Of a DNA stretch of 64,000 nt, positions 24,405-35,293 are shown one piece after another. Location: NCBI RefSeq assembly GCF_000524195.1, contig NW_020170422.1, positions 235,422-299,421 on the forward strand, read 5' to 3'. The position numbers were made by a program, and so were the translations under genes. The number at the start of each line of letters is the position of its first letter. Positions within the stretch are counted from its first letter, which is position 1. Source of the DNA: Echinococcus granulosus. Taxonomy: Eukaryota; Platyhelminthes; Cestoda; Cyclophyllidea; Taeniidae. The notes beneath the pieces were generated by a model. The model was not told the origin of the DNA. It saw only the letters and a list, made by a program, of their open reading frames with translations, and ran no database searches.

Positions 24405-25426
24405 AGGCAGCCCCCGAGGCTTCCCCGAAGGCAAAAGAACGCATAATACTCGGGGAGAATATGTGTCGTCGACGTGCAGGAGGATTTCGGATCTACAACC
24501 AGAGCGCTCGGCGGAGGTACAAAAGCGGGATTCTAAATGGACCATTACTAAAGTAGAAAGTAAGATGAACAAAAGATGACCTAACACCTCTACTCTTTTG
24601 GGCAGTCCCTAGGTTTAACTTCCCGAATCGGCCGTCAAAGTCGTTGGTGTGTAAGGAAGGACACCGGCGAACCATCTCCACCGGTCATCGGACTGGGTTG
24701 CACCTGAGAAGGTAACTGACTAAAGCTTTAACTAATCCATCCTGGCAATTCTACTGGAACTGGAGTTCTGTCCTATTTGGGAACTGTATTGGGGGAAGAA
24801 GGAAAGCGTAGGCTATTGCATGTGTCAATCGTTAGTCGTAGGAACACTTATTGTTTTGCGCCTATTTCTCTTTGTCACTTTGCTCGCACTTCAGCACTGC
24901 TCAGCCATATTTCTATCTGTGGTCTCTTTAGCTAGTAAAGAAGTGGAAGAGACATTGCTTGCTCACATAATGTCTCGACACAGGTACGGGCGACAGCTTC
25001 GTTAACGAACTTTTCCAGGTGGTTCAAGGCTAGTGTCACCTCAGTTGTTAATAGCTTTCTTGCAGAACACAGAACTGGGTCAGTTGCCGAAGATAGGCGT
25101 CATTTTCAGACCTTCTGTTAGGGGTCGTCACAGCTCTCTCATGCACAGCAAATACACCTCTTCCGTCACAGTAAGGCTAATCATGCAGCCGTAGAAATCA
25201 GGGTGGTTGTCCTTAATAATTGGATTTGTTTTCCTCTGCCACCAGTGTAGCGCTTCGAGGCTTCCTTGAAGAAGCAAGAAGACATAATGCTCGGGCGGAA
25301 TACGTAGTGTTGACGTACTGAAAGGCTTGGGACCACTGGTGCAACCGCTCGGCGGAGGTACAATGGCAGAGCCCTAAGTGGCCCCTTCTTAAAACCGAGA
25401 GTTAACTAAACAGTTAAAGTATTACA
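24405..25426 (+). mobile_element. TRIM-like element 2
   Basis: Direct repeats lie at about 24405-24600 (degraded left end) and 25246-25426 (TGTAGCG...TATTACA, 181 bp). The interior of about 650 bp is the reverse complement of the interiors at 17.7-18.4 and 44.3-45.0 kb; for example 25015-25090 matches the TTCTGCAGGAAAG region. Just inside the left repeat, CACCTCTACTCTTTTGGGC aligns with GGCACCCTCTTTTGGGC in element 3, the expected place for a primer-binding site. No coding frame is present. Confidence 0.68.
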
Positions 25427-26183
25427 AGCATTTAGGAGTGGAAAGTTTTTGACAGATGTGTTGTTAATAAATAAATACTGTTGAACATAAAATTCCATTA
25501 GTTATACCTATTGACAAAGTTGTTTAATGGCATCGTAAAAGTATTTTCTGCGTTCTTTCGTATGGCTAGGGCGTGAATTGCCTGCAGATGGAAGCATATG
25601 GCTTAAACAGGAATCATTGTATTACAAAGTAGCAAAACTACAGTAGATAATACAAAAGTAGCTATAGCTAATTTTTGTTAACAATCCTTCGCAGCATCCA
25701 TTTTCAAGTATTCTCCATTTACAGAGCATGCTTCCTAAATTCCAAGGTCTATTCCACATCATTTATTGTACCAAGAAAGTAGGTTGAAGGGTACAGGGGA
25801 ATTAGAACCAAGGCCATTCTCTTTCCTTTGCGGAAGTTTTTTGACGCTGGGCTGGAAGGCGAAATGAACACTTTGCCTGTTTCATAGATTTCATGCCTAA
25901 TTGTCAAAACGTATGTATGTTGAGGTCACCCCCGCATGATGGGTTAGTTGTCCTGACCGTCATAGTGGTAAATGGGGGGAATGCGATTAATATCAGATTT
26001 TTAGCCCGCCTACTGAATTTGCATGTTATGAGATTACAATTTTAAAGTGTGCCACAGGTAGCCATGTCAGCGGCCATTCGCTGAAATGCTTGCCGATTCG
26101 TAGGTTGGGGCCTTTTCGCATTCCCCTCCCTTTTTGGCCCCAAAATCACCACCTATTCGATATCTGATGCAAAGACTTAGTGG

Positions 26184-26378
26184 TGTAGCGCTCTGAGGCC
26201 CTCCTAAAGACGAACAAGGCAGAATCCTTGGGAGGAATATGTGCTGTCGATGTACAGTAGGGCTTGAGGCTACTGACATGGCTCGGAGGCCAGGCCGCCC
26301 AAATAGTACACTATGGCGGAGCACCCCAAGTGTCCCGAAGCCAAAACCGAGAGTTAAGCAAAGCATTAACGTATTACA
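26184..26378 (+). mobile_element. Solo LTR-like copy H with short target-site duplication
   Basis: This is a complete copy from TGTAGCG to TATTACA, 195 bp. The bases before it are AGTGG and the bases after it GTGG (or AGTGG if the terminal A is counted), consistent with a 4-5 bp target-site duplication. No interior or partner LTR is adjacent. Confidence 0.7.
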
Positions 26379-29300
26379 GTGGTGCAATTTGGAGTGTCTT
26401 CGAAACCGATCCACGATGTCCATTTGAAACAGTTAGCACTCAATTTCAGCTTTATATGGTTCGGAAATATCAGATACCAAACGGCATGCGTGGAATTAAT
26501 TCATCATACCAAAACTCAAGTTATTAAGCATTTGCTCCCAAAGAAATGGCAATTCAATAAATTCGTTAATAAATGATATAAAGGGGAGGATGCTTTTAAA
26601 ACACAAGGGCAATTTTAACCCATAGACACGTACAAAGTGTCCGCAGCTTCATGGATTCACAGCCTTGGATGTACTGGCACTAGCACTTCCTTGAATTAAC
26701 TGACACTTGAAAATGCGAGGTACCCTGTTTTTGAACGCATTGTGTTGCAGTCTTTTTGATATATTTCGTCCAACCACCTAACACTTCAGTCTGCACTGGT
26801 TGCATTTCAGCTCCGTTGCTCCGTACTTTGTTCATACATGCTACGGCTTCTGCGAAGGCTCAAGACGCTACATGGTAACGACAATGGTTCAGGGAAGCTA
26901 TCTCTAGATGGCCTCAAAAGTTATTGTGGTAGTTGGGTGATGTAAAGAGCATCAATTAGTCAGTGTGGAAGCATTGGCTACGGCCAACCCTAGCGCCTTA
27001 ACAACGATTAAGGTCAAGATGGCTTCGTCCGACCCCCATGACTCATTTGTGTTGGCAAATTACAAGCCACTACCGGTTGAAAAAGACTGCCGTTGTGAAC
27101 GCCATTGCATCGTGGATAATCGACGATTTAGCAACACGGTTGCTGTTCGTCACCTTTAAGCACTTTTGCCGATAGTACTGTGTGTTGTTTCTAAGCTAAC
27201 CATCGAAGTGAGCGACTGTTTATCTGGATAACTCTAACATTGGGAAGTATGCCAGAAATATTCCAGCCTTTGACTAACATCCTACGTTGAAGATCCTCAA
27301 CCAGTTTTAGTGCAGACTTTCCTAGGACAACTTGGCATCTTACCATGCAGAAATTGACTTTACTCTAGTGATTATGAGAACAGCATAAGCATTAATGTTT
27401 TTTGGTGAATTTCAGGCTAATGAACAAGTTTAAGTAACACCCTGATACAAGCACCGAATAAAATCCGGGGGCGTACGCAGTAGCTGTTGGAGGGCAACAA
27501 CGAGACCTCACAAAGTTGTCGACATTGAGCGAAGTAATCATACCAGTAAATTTTTGTATTCTTTTATGCATTATTAATCGAATGTGCCCCGAAATATTTT
27601 ACTTCAGTAAAAGCATTATTCAATAGGTGAGTCAAAGTTGCCTTTCTTATGATAAGCCGTAAATGCGTGTCAATTTTCGAAGAAAAGAAACTTAGCAAAT
27701 GAGCAAAAGTTGATAAGTATTTTTTTTTCTGAGTTAGGAAAGAAGACTCCTCCGACGGTTTAGTCAGGGTGGTCAATGAACCGGGTGATTTGGAGCTTAC
27801 CAGCCCTTTACTTTCCCCGCCAGACAATGGAATGGCATCAAAGTAAAATTGAACAAATTTTGAATTCCATTAATAAAACCAGAAATTCAAAAGCGTTAAA
27901 TTGATTAGCTGCCTACCTTACACCTTGGATTTAAAACTTGAAAAACAACGACTGAGGTGTAAATAGGTGATAACTAATTAGCCCTCCAAAAGCATGCAAT
28001 TTTCCCTTAAGTCGAATAGCCTTCGACGTGTATGTGAAATTCTCGCTATACCAACAGCAGAAATCCTAACTATATTTTTTAATAATTAAATTATCCTCCA
28101 GAATGGGTGTTTCGCAACCGACATTGCAACTTTGTAATCTAATAAGGGTGGTATCATCACACACCCCCAATTAGCGCTCGATTTAATCAGGATACTCGTG
28201 TCGCTTGGGGACAAACAAATTTCACAGTAGTTTGAGCCTCCACGCCAAATCGCACAATTTACGGGGACTGCCATAAATCCGATCGTTGGGGTTCACTTCA
28301 GCGGACGTTTGCCAGTATTTTCGGACAGTCATTGGCCTTTTTTGGGAGTGTGCTCTTGATCGCCTGGCGTTGGTCTAAGCACAATTGAAATGGTGAAATG
28401 TTGCCATTATTTCCATTTTTTTTAGAATCTGTCCAGACAAGTAGCAGTTAATTTGAGTTCATTATAAATTGCTTCTTGCTTATAATGGCTGACGGTACTT
28501 GGTCAAATATTCGGTCCCTCAATTCATTGGCTAGAGCGCTCAATTACTTGACAAATTTGGTACAAAGCGAAGCGGTATAATTTCTGAACAGAATGTTAAC
28601 ATTTTGGATGGAGGTTGTTTTAAGTATTACCTAAATTTGCAAGAAGAATTCTTTTTAAGACAAAAAAACACTCCCTTGAAAGAGAGTGCGAACGAGCAAA
28701 GAGACACGTTGGCATTCTTACTGGGTTACCAATTTTGCCATACACGTACTAAAAGTATGATAGACGGTTTTTGTCTTACAAATATATCATAACCGAGCAA
28801 GGGAAGTGGAAGTTGTGCGACTTCAGAAAGTTTGGTTCATTTGCAAGACCAGATATCGACTTAAAATGGAGAAATCTTTAAAGTGACACAAGCAAGCGAC
28901 TTTTCACCCACAATCTTAGAATTTTCCACCAATCTCGGCGCAAAAATGAGGTAAAAATTCTTGCTGAAGCCTCTCTTTTTTGACAATCCCTCACCTAAAA
29001 CTATCAGGAGCTATCAAAGCACACTGAAATGATCCATTTCTAATTCCCACTGCAGAATATATTTGTAATGGCCAATTTGGAATGGTACCTGCGTAGTAAT
29101 CCACACCATCAATCACTTAGACGACTTGTCACTTAAATGAAATCTGTCACATTGACCCACAATGCTTAATTAGCCCTTTCCTAATGGATAGACCGCGGTG
29201 GAGGAGGCTAAAGGACCCCTAATTGCAACAGCCCCATGAAGAGACGTGTAATCACGCCATTGGATGATTGTTAGAACGCCTTCACCACCAATCGACCAAC

Positions 29301-29497
29301 GAACTACCCTTTTTAATTAGCTCCTAATGAGATTGTCCCAGATTGACATGCGCTTATACTAACGCACACATTCTCTGCAGGCGCCAGCTGGAGGCTTCTA
29401 CAAGGCACATCTTCATTGGCTACTCACCACACCAATCACCCCAGAAGCATCATCACGTTGAGCAACAGCCCTGCCGCTGCCTCACAATCACCCGGAG
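26379..29497. other. Intergenic upstream of the orphan gene
   Basis: No gene is recognised. A possible splice acceptor (TTCTCTGCAG at 29371-29380) precedes the start at 29498 by 117 bases and could mark a 5' UTR exon or a spliced-leader addition site. The plus strand at 26965-27159 and the minus strand at 27564-27827 are open but lack supporting evidence. Confidence 0.35.
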
Positions 29498-30994
29498 ATG
29501 AATTCCACCTTCGTAACAGCATCAAAACCCAACGCCAACGTACCGGTCAGCTATAGTCGACTGTACCTACTTCCCGGGAGGGATCAGTCTGAGACGAACG
29601 ATGCAGTGGATGACGAGGCCCAGCCCATAGGATGGGACCGCCGTTACGGCATGTTGTTTTTCTCGGAAAGGTCCCTGCTCTATGGTCCCTACTCGGTTGC
29701 CTCGGCAGATGAAAAGTTCATTCTCTCTCAATTCCCCAACTTTATGCGTGATCGTGGGAAGAGGTGCCTGTATCGCATATTTGAAGCCTACACCGCGGTC
29801 AAATTGGAACGAAGTGGTCTTCGAGCTCGTCCCCGCGATCCGGCTACTGATAGAGTCTACTATTTCCCCTGTCACTATCCAAGCTGTATTGCTCTCTCCG
29901 TGCTACATTTCGATGGCAATAGTTGCAGAACTTGTGCCGCGCTGGTGTACAAGTTTAGAACTCCGGAGGTAGCTGCTCTCGCCTTCAAGATGCTCACAGA
30001 CACAAATAGTGTACCTCGGAGACGCAGAATCTCCTTATCACCTACCACAATTCCAGTAGCTCCGATCCTCACCAAAAACTCACCCACTCGCATCTCTTTG
30101 AATAGAAACGGGTCCACTCGTCGTATTCAAGAACGGGAGATTCGGATCGCATTACCGCGTCGCTCTATGCGACAATTAAGGTCACGACAAATTGACGTAC
30201 ATTCGTCACCCCATTGGAATGAGTCCAATATCGACTTTAAGGGACCACGGAACAAGCGGAAAAGCCCACCGGAAATCCCCAAAGGTCAGTCCCAACGTCG
30301 AGGCAAGAGTAGATCTGGGGGACAGAAGCAGCAGATACAGCTCCAGAATCAAAACTGTTGCTGCTGCAATCACCAGTGCATCCATCATGTCGCTGGGAAA
30401 AATTGCAACAGCGCTGGCAAAGGTGTTGACAGTGAGGCTCCTAAGATCGGGAACGGGACAATGTTGATCATTAATGGAAAGAGGTATCCCTTGAGCCTAC
30501 TTCACGAACTGATGAATCAACTTGACGAAAGAGTGTCAACTTTTCGAATTAGCAAAGAGAAATCGACAAGCAGTAGCAACAGCGACAACAGCAGTAGTGT
30601 CAGTAAGGTCAGTATTGACAATAATAGCGCAGATTCGGACTCGGAATCTAGCGAATCTGTGGTTGAGTTGGTCTTTGACAAACTGAAGAATAATTCAAAG
30701 TTAAACGGAACTGAGATGACCTTCTGTAATCGAGCCTCAAATCGAAGTGGAATGCGAGGTGATGTTGGAGGAAACTCTGTCACTGTGATTCGTCTCAGCA
30801 GACAAGGTAATTCAGATAGTGAGCGGGAGGATGATGGAAATGGTGGCAGGTACCCAGCATCACCCAAAAAAGTTCTAGGAGACGGGACAACGATATACAA
30901 CCTCTACAGAAGGCAGAGGTCTGAAGATAGTAAAAGCAAACAGTTCAATAACTCAACCTTCGCAGCAGAGGGGACGCCAGATGAGAACATGTAA
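29498..30994 (+). CDS. Orphan intronless 498-aa protein
   Basis: I do not recognise this family. A single uninterrupted frame of 498 codons starts at ATG 29498 and stops at 30994. Its length, when most exons here are under 400 nt, argues that it is real. Residues 18-175 look globular, with alternating hydrophobic and charged segments (GMLFFSERSLLYGPY, CAALVYKFRTPEVAALAFKML); the pattern weakly recalls PTB/PH-type folds, but that is only a guess. Residues 175-285 are Arg- and Ser-rich and basic. A Cys/His cluster at about 286-308 (NCCCCNHQCIHH, then a further Cys) could bind metal. The rest is Ser-, Asn- and Asp-rich and probably disordered. A splice-acceptor-like site lies upstream at 29380. 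No signal peptide or membrane helix is seen. Confidence 0.72.
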   Translation: MNSTFVTASKPNANVPVSYSRLYLLPGRDQSETNDAVDDEAQPIGWDRRYGMLFFSERSLLYGPYSVASADEKFILSQFPNFMRDRGKRCLYRIFEAYTAVKLERSGLRARPRDPATDRVYYFPCHYPSCIALSVLHFDGNSCRTCAALVYKFRTPEVAALAFKMLTDTNSVPRRRRISLSPTTIPVAPILTKNSPTRISLNRNGSTRRIQEREIRIALPRRSMRQLRSRQIDVHSSPHWNESNIDFKGPRNKRKSPPEIPKGQSQRRGKSRSGGQKQQIQLQNQNCCCCNHQCIHHVAGKNCNSAGKGVDSEAPKIGNGTMLIINGKRYPLSLLHELMNQLDERVSTFRISKEKSTSSSNSDNSSSVSKVSIDNNSADSDSESSESVVELVFDKLKNNSKLNGTEMTFCNRASNRSGMRGDVGGNSVTVIRLSRQGNSDSEREDDGNGGRYPASPKKVLGDGTTIYNLYRRQRSEDSKSKQFNNSTFAAEGTPDENM

Positions 30995-31435
30995 AGGTTC
31001 ACATGTTTGTAGCACACTTAGATTGTAATTTTGATTCTACCCATCCTTCCATTGCCAATAGAACCATGCCTGATTTAAGGTCTTTATTGCTAGCAAAAAG
31101 CATTAAAGTATATGTATTCGAAAATTTGCACTTTTCTTTACCAAAAAAAGGTCTCAAAAGCGTATCGCTTTTACCGATAGTAAGCATCTGTGGCATATAA
31201 CAAAAAGTCACTTTGAAGTCTAACAAATCCACCAAAATGCAATGAAAAAAGAGCATAACCGGCTCGGGATATGTGAATACCGAGGGACCGTTTTGATGCC
31301 ACATTTAAGAACGATAACCTTAAGTGGGTTTGTACGAACTACCAATTTGGTAAACGTTGGTCGATCAATTTCGAAAACCAGGGTTCTTTCAAGGTTTCAG
31401 GAATAGGTTATATCCTCTTACTTAATTTAGTCCAA

Positions 31436-31441
31436 AATAAA
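31436..31441 (+). terminator. Candidate poly(A) signal of the orphan gene
   Basis: AATAAA lies 442 nt beyond the stop codon; another occurs near 31493. Either could serve. Confidence 0.3.
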
Positions 31442-32040
31442 TGAGAAAAACCTTGACGTTTTGCTGATTAGTTGTCTACTTATTATTTATCAAATAAATT
31501 CCCCCCAAGCTGCTCCAATTCAGCGCAAAGATGCGCCAATGCAATAAACTAACGTCAATCAGTTTAATATTTTAAAAAGACAGTAGGCTTTAGCAAATAA
31601 CCTAAAAATGAATGCGAAGTTGGAATTCTAATGAAGGTTTACGAGGTTTTGGTATTTAGGTTTAGTTAAGTAATAAAGTGCCAGATTTTGAAGCAAGCAC
31701 AAGTCGCTCTCACTTACCTTAGCTCATAAATATTTAGAGGTCATTTTGTAGAACTCTTTTGACCATTTTTGGGTAAGAAAAGCGACTTGTTGGGTTGAAA
31801 GTCGTGCCTGCTGGCCTTAGCGACTCTCCCATCCCATAGGTAATAAATTAAAGAAAAACCACATTGTTTAATTTGATTGTGTATTGAGATCTGGATGGAA
31901 GTAAGGGGAGTTCCAGAACTTTGTAATGGATATTCCAGCAGTATCAACTGGCTTGCGCAAATAACCGTCGGTCTAGAGATACCAATTTTCTGGATTACGT
32001 CATTGTATTGGCTCTTTAACCCAATAACGTCATCGTTGTT
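31442..32040. other. Intergenic, nothing recognised
   Basis: A+T-rich sequence with no supported gene or repeat. Confidence 0.35.
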
Positions 32041-32239
32041 GTTGTACTGCTTTTAACTGTTTAATTAGTTCTCGAATTTGGTAACGGGTCACTTAGGGAC
32101 TTCGCTATTGTGCACTACCAAGAAGGTTTGGCCTCCATGCCATGCCAGTAGACACCAAACCAATCTGTACATCAATTATGCATTTCCTGCCTGGGTATTA
32201 TGTCTTCTTTCGCCTTCAGGGAGGTCTCGGGAAGCTACA
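32041..32239 (-). mobile_element. Solo LTR-like copy I
   Basis: A family copy whose complement starts TGTAGCTTCCCGAGAC and whose plus strand begins TTGTACTGCTTTTAACTG. The TTATGTCTTCTTTCGCC and CAGGGAGGTCTCGGG motifs are clear. About 199 bp. Confidence 0.68.
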
Positions 32240-33239
32240 CTTGTTTTACAATAATACACTTTTAATTTAGGTTTAAATTATAGAGAGTCTGCCACTGTGA
32301 CGCGTCCGAGTTAGAGCTTATGCAATTCATTCAATTTTCGGAACATTTGGGTGTTACCCTTAAATTCAGCCCGCTCAACCGTTGCCTTCTGATTATGTTA
32401 ACACTTAGTATATGATAATATCGTATACTGTAGCGCAGTGAGTCTGCCTTGAAGTCGTAAAAGTAAGCAGACATGAAAGATTTGTTTTATTACCGCACTG
32501 AAAACGCTGAGACATCCTGCCGCCGTGGCGGTGGTACAACTTGCAGACACCAAAGGGCACGCGTCTTTAAATATCCACCCGAACAAGCATTTGCTCACTA
32601 CAATTCCTTTACTTTTGCAGTATTTTTTCGTCTAAAAGTAAGGTAAATGTATGACAGAAATATTGAGTTAATAGTTTATGAGCCTTTTTAGGATATCAAA
32701 CCCGTCTCAAACCAAATCATAAAACCTGCTAAAGGGGAGAATATTACATGAATGACACTGTAAAAAGCGCAATAGTAAGATAGTCTCGAATGCTAAAGTC
32801 AAAAATTTCAAACCCTCACCCCTCTGGCTTAAAACCACCTTTAGTGTAGCCATAGGAGACATGTGCTTGAGCTGCCAAAGTACTCCAGGGTCTGAGAAAC
32901 ACGAAGTTACTCATCCATCATATGCCACCTTCGTCAAGGGGTTGACGGTTTCGATAGAATTCACTCTTTCTCCCTCTCCTACCATTACACCATAGAGAAA
33001 GTGCTAATTAGCTGTCGAAATGTGCATACCGGGGCTATTCAGGTGAAAATTTGCAATGGAAACCTAAAGTGGGATTGATTTAAAAGAGTGGTTAGTACTT
33101 TAATAATTTTTAAATGGTTTAGCTAGAGGTTACTTGATACCCGTATTATATTGAATGAGTGAGTGCGTAAGATTAATGTCAAATATTTTAACGAATGGAG
33201 CGCTTTTGGCAAAATTAATGCCATTAAATGATTATAGAT

Positions 33240-33448
33240 ATCAGGGGGTCCTCAAGACTTCCCTGAAGACGAAAGGAGACATAATACGCGAGCAGAATAT
33301 GTACTGCAGGAATATAGTAAAGCTTAAGGGCTCCTAGCGCGGTCTGGGAGCCAGGTCATCCGACATGGGTACAATGGCGGAGGCCTAGGCGACTAGATGC
33401 CAAAAATGAGAGTTAAACAAACAATTAAAACAGCAGAGATATCACAAA
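33240..33448 (+). mobile_element. Solo LTR-like copy J
   Basis: This copy contains AAGACTTCCCTGAAGACGAA, GGAGACATAATACG and GAGAGTTAAACAAACAATT, and ends ATATCACA. The left end is diverged. Confidence 0.62.
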
Positions 33449-34091
33449 CATCTAGCTCAAACAGTCGAAAACTAGGGTATGGTGAGCCCAAGGAACTGGA
33501 TGTCCTGCCTGCTTTTAATTTTTTATTGATGAAAAGTAACGGTTTCAGTAACCTCTCCTTTATTTAGACTTGAAATTAAAGAAATAAGTTGCTCATGTCA
33601 TAGCCGGCCGCGCGATTTGAAGGATTTCGAATATAATTTTGAGCATGCGGCGAGGGTTCCGGCTCATTAATGAAGAAGGACAAATGCTAAGCCAAATGAA
33701 GTCTTTCCCTGTCACCTAAACAGATCCTCCAAAAGTAGAAATGGCAAATTTTGCAAATGTTTTAGTCCCGAAAATACTCCCATTAATGCGTAATTATAAC
33801 TCAGATTGGAAACTTAAGACAGCTAATAAGTATCTCTTTAGCTATTTGGGATCTGCATCAGGGTTATTACATGATAAAGTCTGTTTTGTTAAGAAAAAGA
33901 GGGAATAATACGCCGTTTCAAGATCGTTGTCGTAAATCCAGAATGCTTTATGGCTTGGATATAAAAATGTTGAGAGGTGTAGGAACCATGAATAATTTGA
34001 ATCGCAGCTTCGGAAACGGAATGACATGACATTAGTGAGGTGCTAAATGCCATTTTCTTACTGAGATGGAAACGAATGGTGCTTCAGCCAT

Positions 34092-34272
34092 ATGTTAAAC
34101 TTTTGTTAGATTCTCGGTTTTGGCAAAGGCCCACTTAGGGGCTCAGCCATTGTTCCTTCACCAGATGGTTTGGCAGCCAGACCTTAACAGTAGCCCCAAA
34201 TGCTTCTGTTGACCGATAATGCGTATTCTGCCCGAGCTTTATTGTCTTCAGGGAAGTGTCAGGACGTTTCAC
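34092..34272 (-). mobile_element. Solo LTR-like copy K
   Basis: This copy contains GATTCTCGGTTTTGGC, CCCACTTAGGGGCTC, AGTAGCCCC, TTCTGCCCGAG and GTCTTCAGGGAAGTGTC. It is about 180 bp with a degraded right end. Confidence 0.62.
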
Positions 34273-35293
34273 AGCCAATAAACCGACTTTACTTGCATGC
34301 GCACCAAGAGTATACAATTTTGAGGCCATTCGGTTAGTGTACACATATGTCAGAACGCAGTAAATAGGAAGAAGAACAGCTACACAGACGCTGAGTAAGA
34401 ATAGTGCCATTCCTATCACATCTCTAAACCGTTTATGCGAGTAATGTTGGCATTGATTTCATGCCAAAATAGCATGCATAGGGCTGCGTTTTTATTCAAA
34501 TTATTCAACAAGTTAGTCGCATGGAATTTAACTTATGGACATTGAATGAATCGATGACAAATAAAAATTAAGGAATAAATAGATCCATTTGAGTGTGTTG
34601 ACGATCTATCCGGATGAATTAAACTAAGGTAAGGCCTTACTAGAGCTTATTTGGCCAGGCTTAAAAATCATTTTAATGAAGGTCTGTGAACAAGAATTAT
34701 TACAATTTTTCCTCTGCATATAGAAGAAACTATTAAAAATTAATTTTTTGAGGTGGTACTGCATTAAAGCATAGTTCCAACAAACATGAGCGTGAAATTT
34801 CTTATCATTGTGTTTACGTTATTATAAGATATTGTTGTAGGATCGAAGGAATTTCACTTTAAATTGCATTGCCATTATTTTCTATTCGAAAACATTACTA
34901 ATAAAGTTGGTAAATTATCAATAATGTCAGAAGTTGGGTGAAAATACCCCAAAAAACAATATGAAGGGAGTTTTCAGATGGTGACCTTAGGTTAAACGCA
35001 TGTTTTTGGTATTTCCAGGCTTCATTGCCAAGCACAAAGCGATATGGTTCATTTGTGCTCTAAATTAGTATTATGTATTACTTTTGGCGTTGCTTTTAAA
35101 TAACTCTAAAAAAATTTTAAAGGTGGTTTGCTAAGACTGCCAATTTGTTATTACTTTGAAGCCGCACTTTGTTAAAGTCATACTTTAAAGCTTGCGATCT
35201 TATCCAATTGCAAGATTCCAGTTGGCCTTGATTTCGCTGATGGTTGTGCTCAAAATAGTAGCTTCGTCATTCCTAGTAGTAACGTGATTTTAG
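34273..35293. other. Intergenic upstream of INTS9
   Basis: No repeat is seen. The first coding exon of INTS9 (a few codons) is expected here but could not be fixed. Confidence 0.4.
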
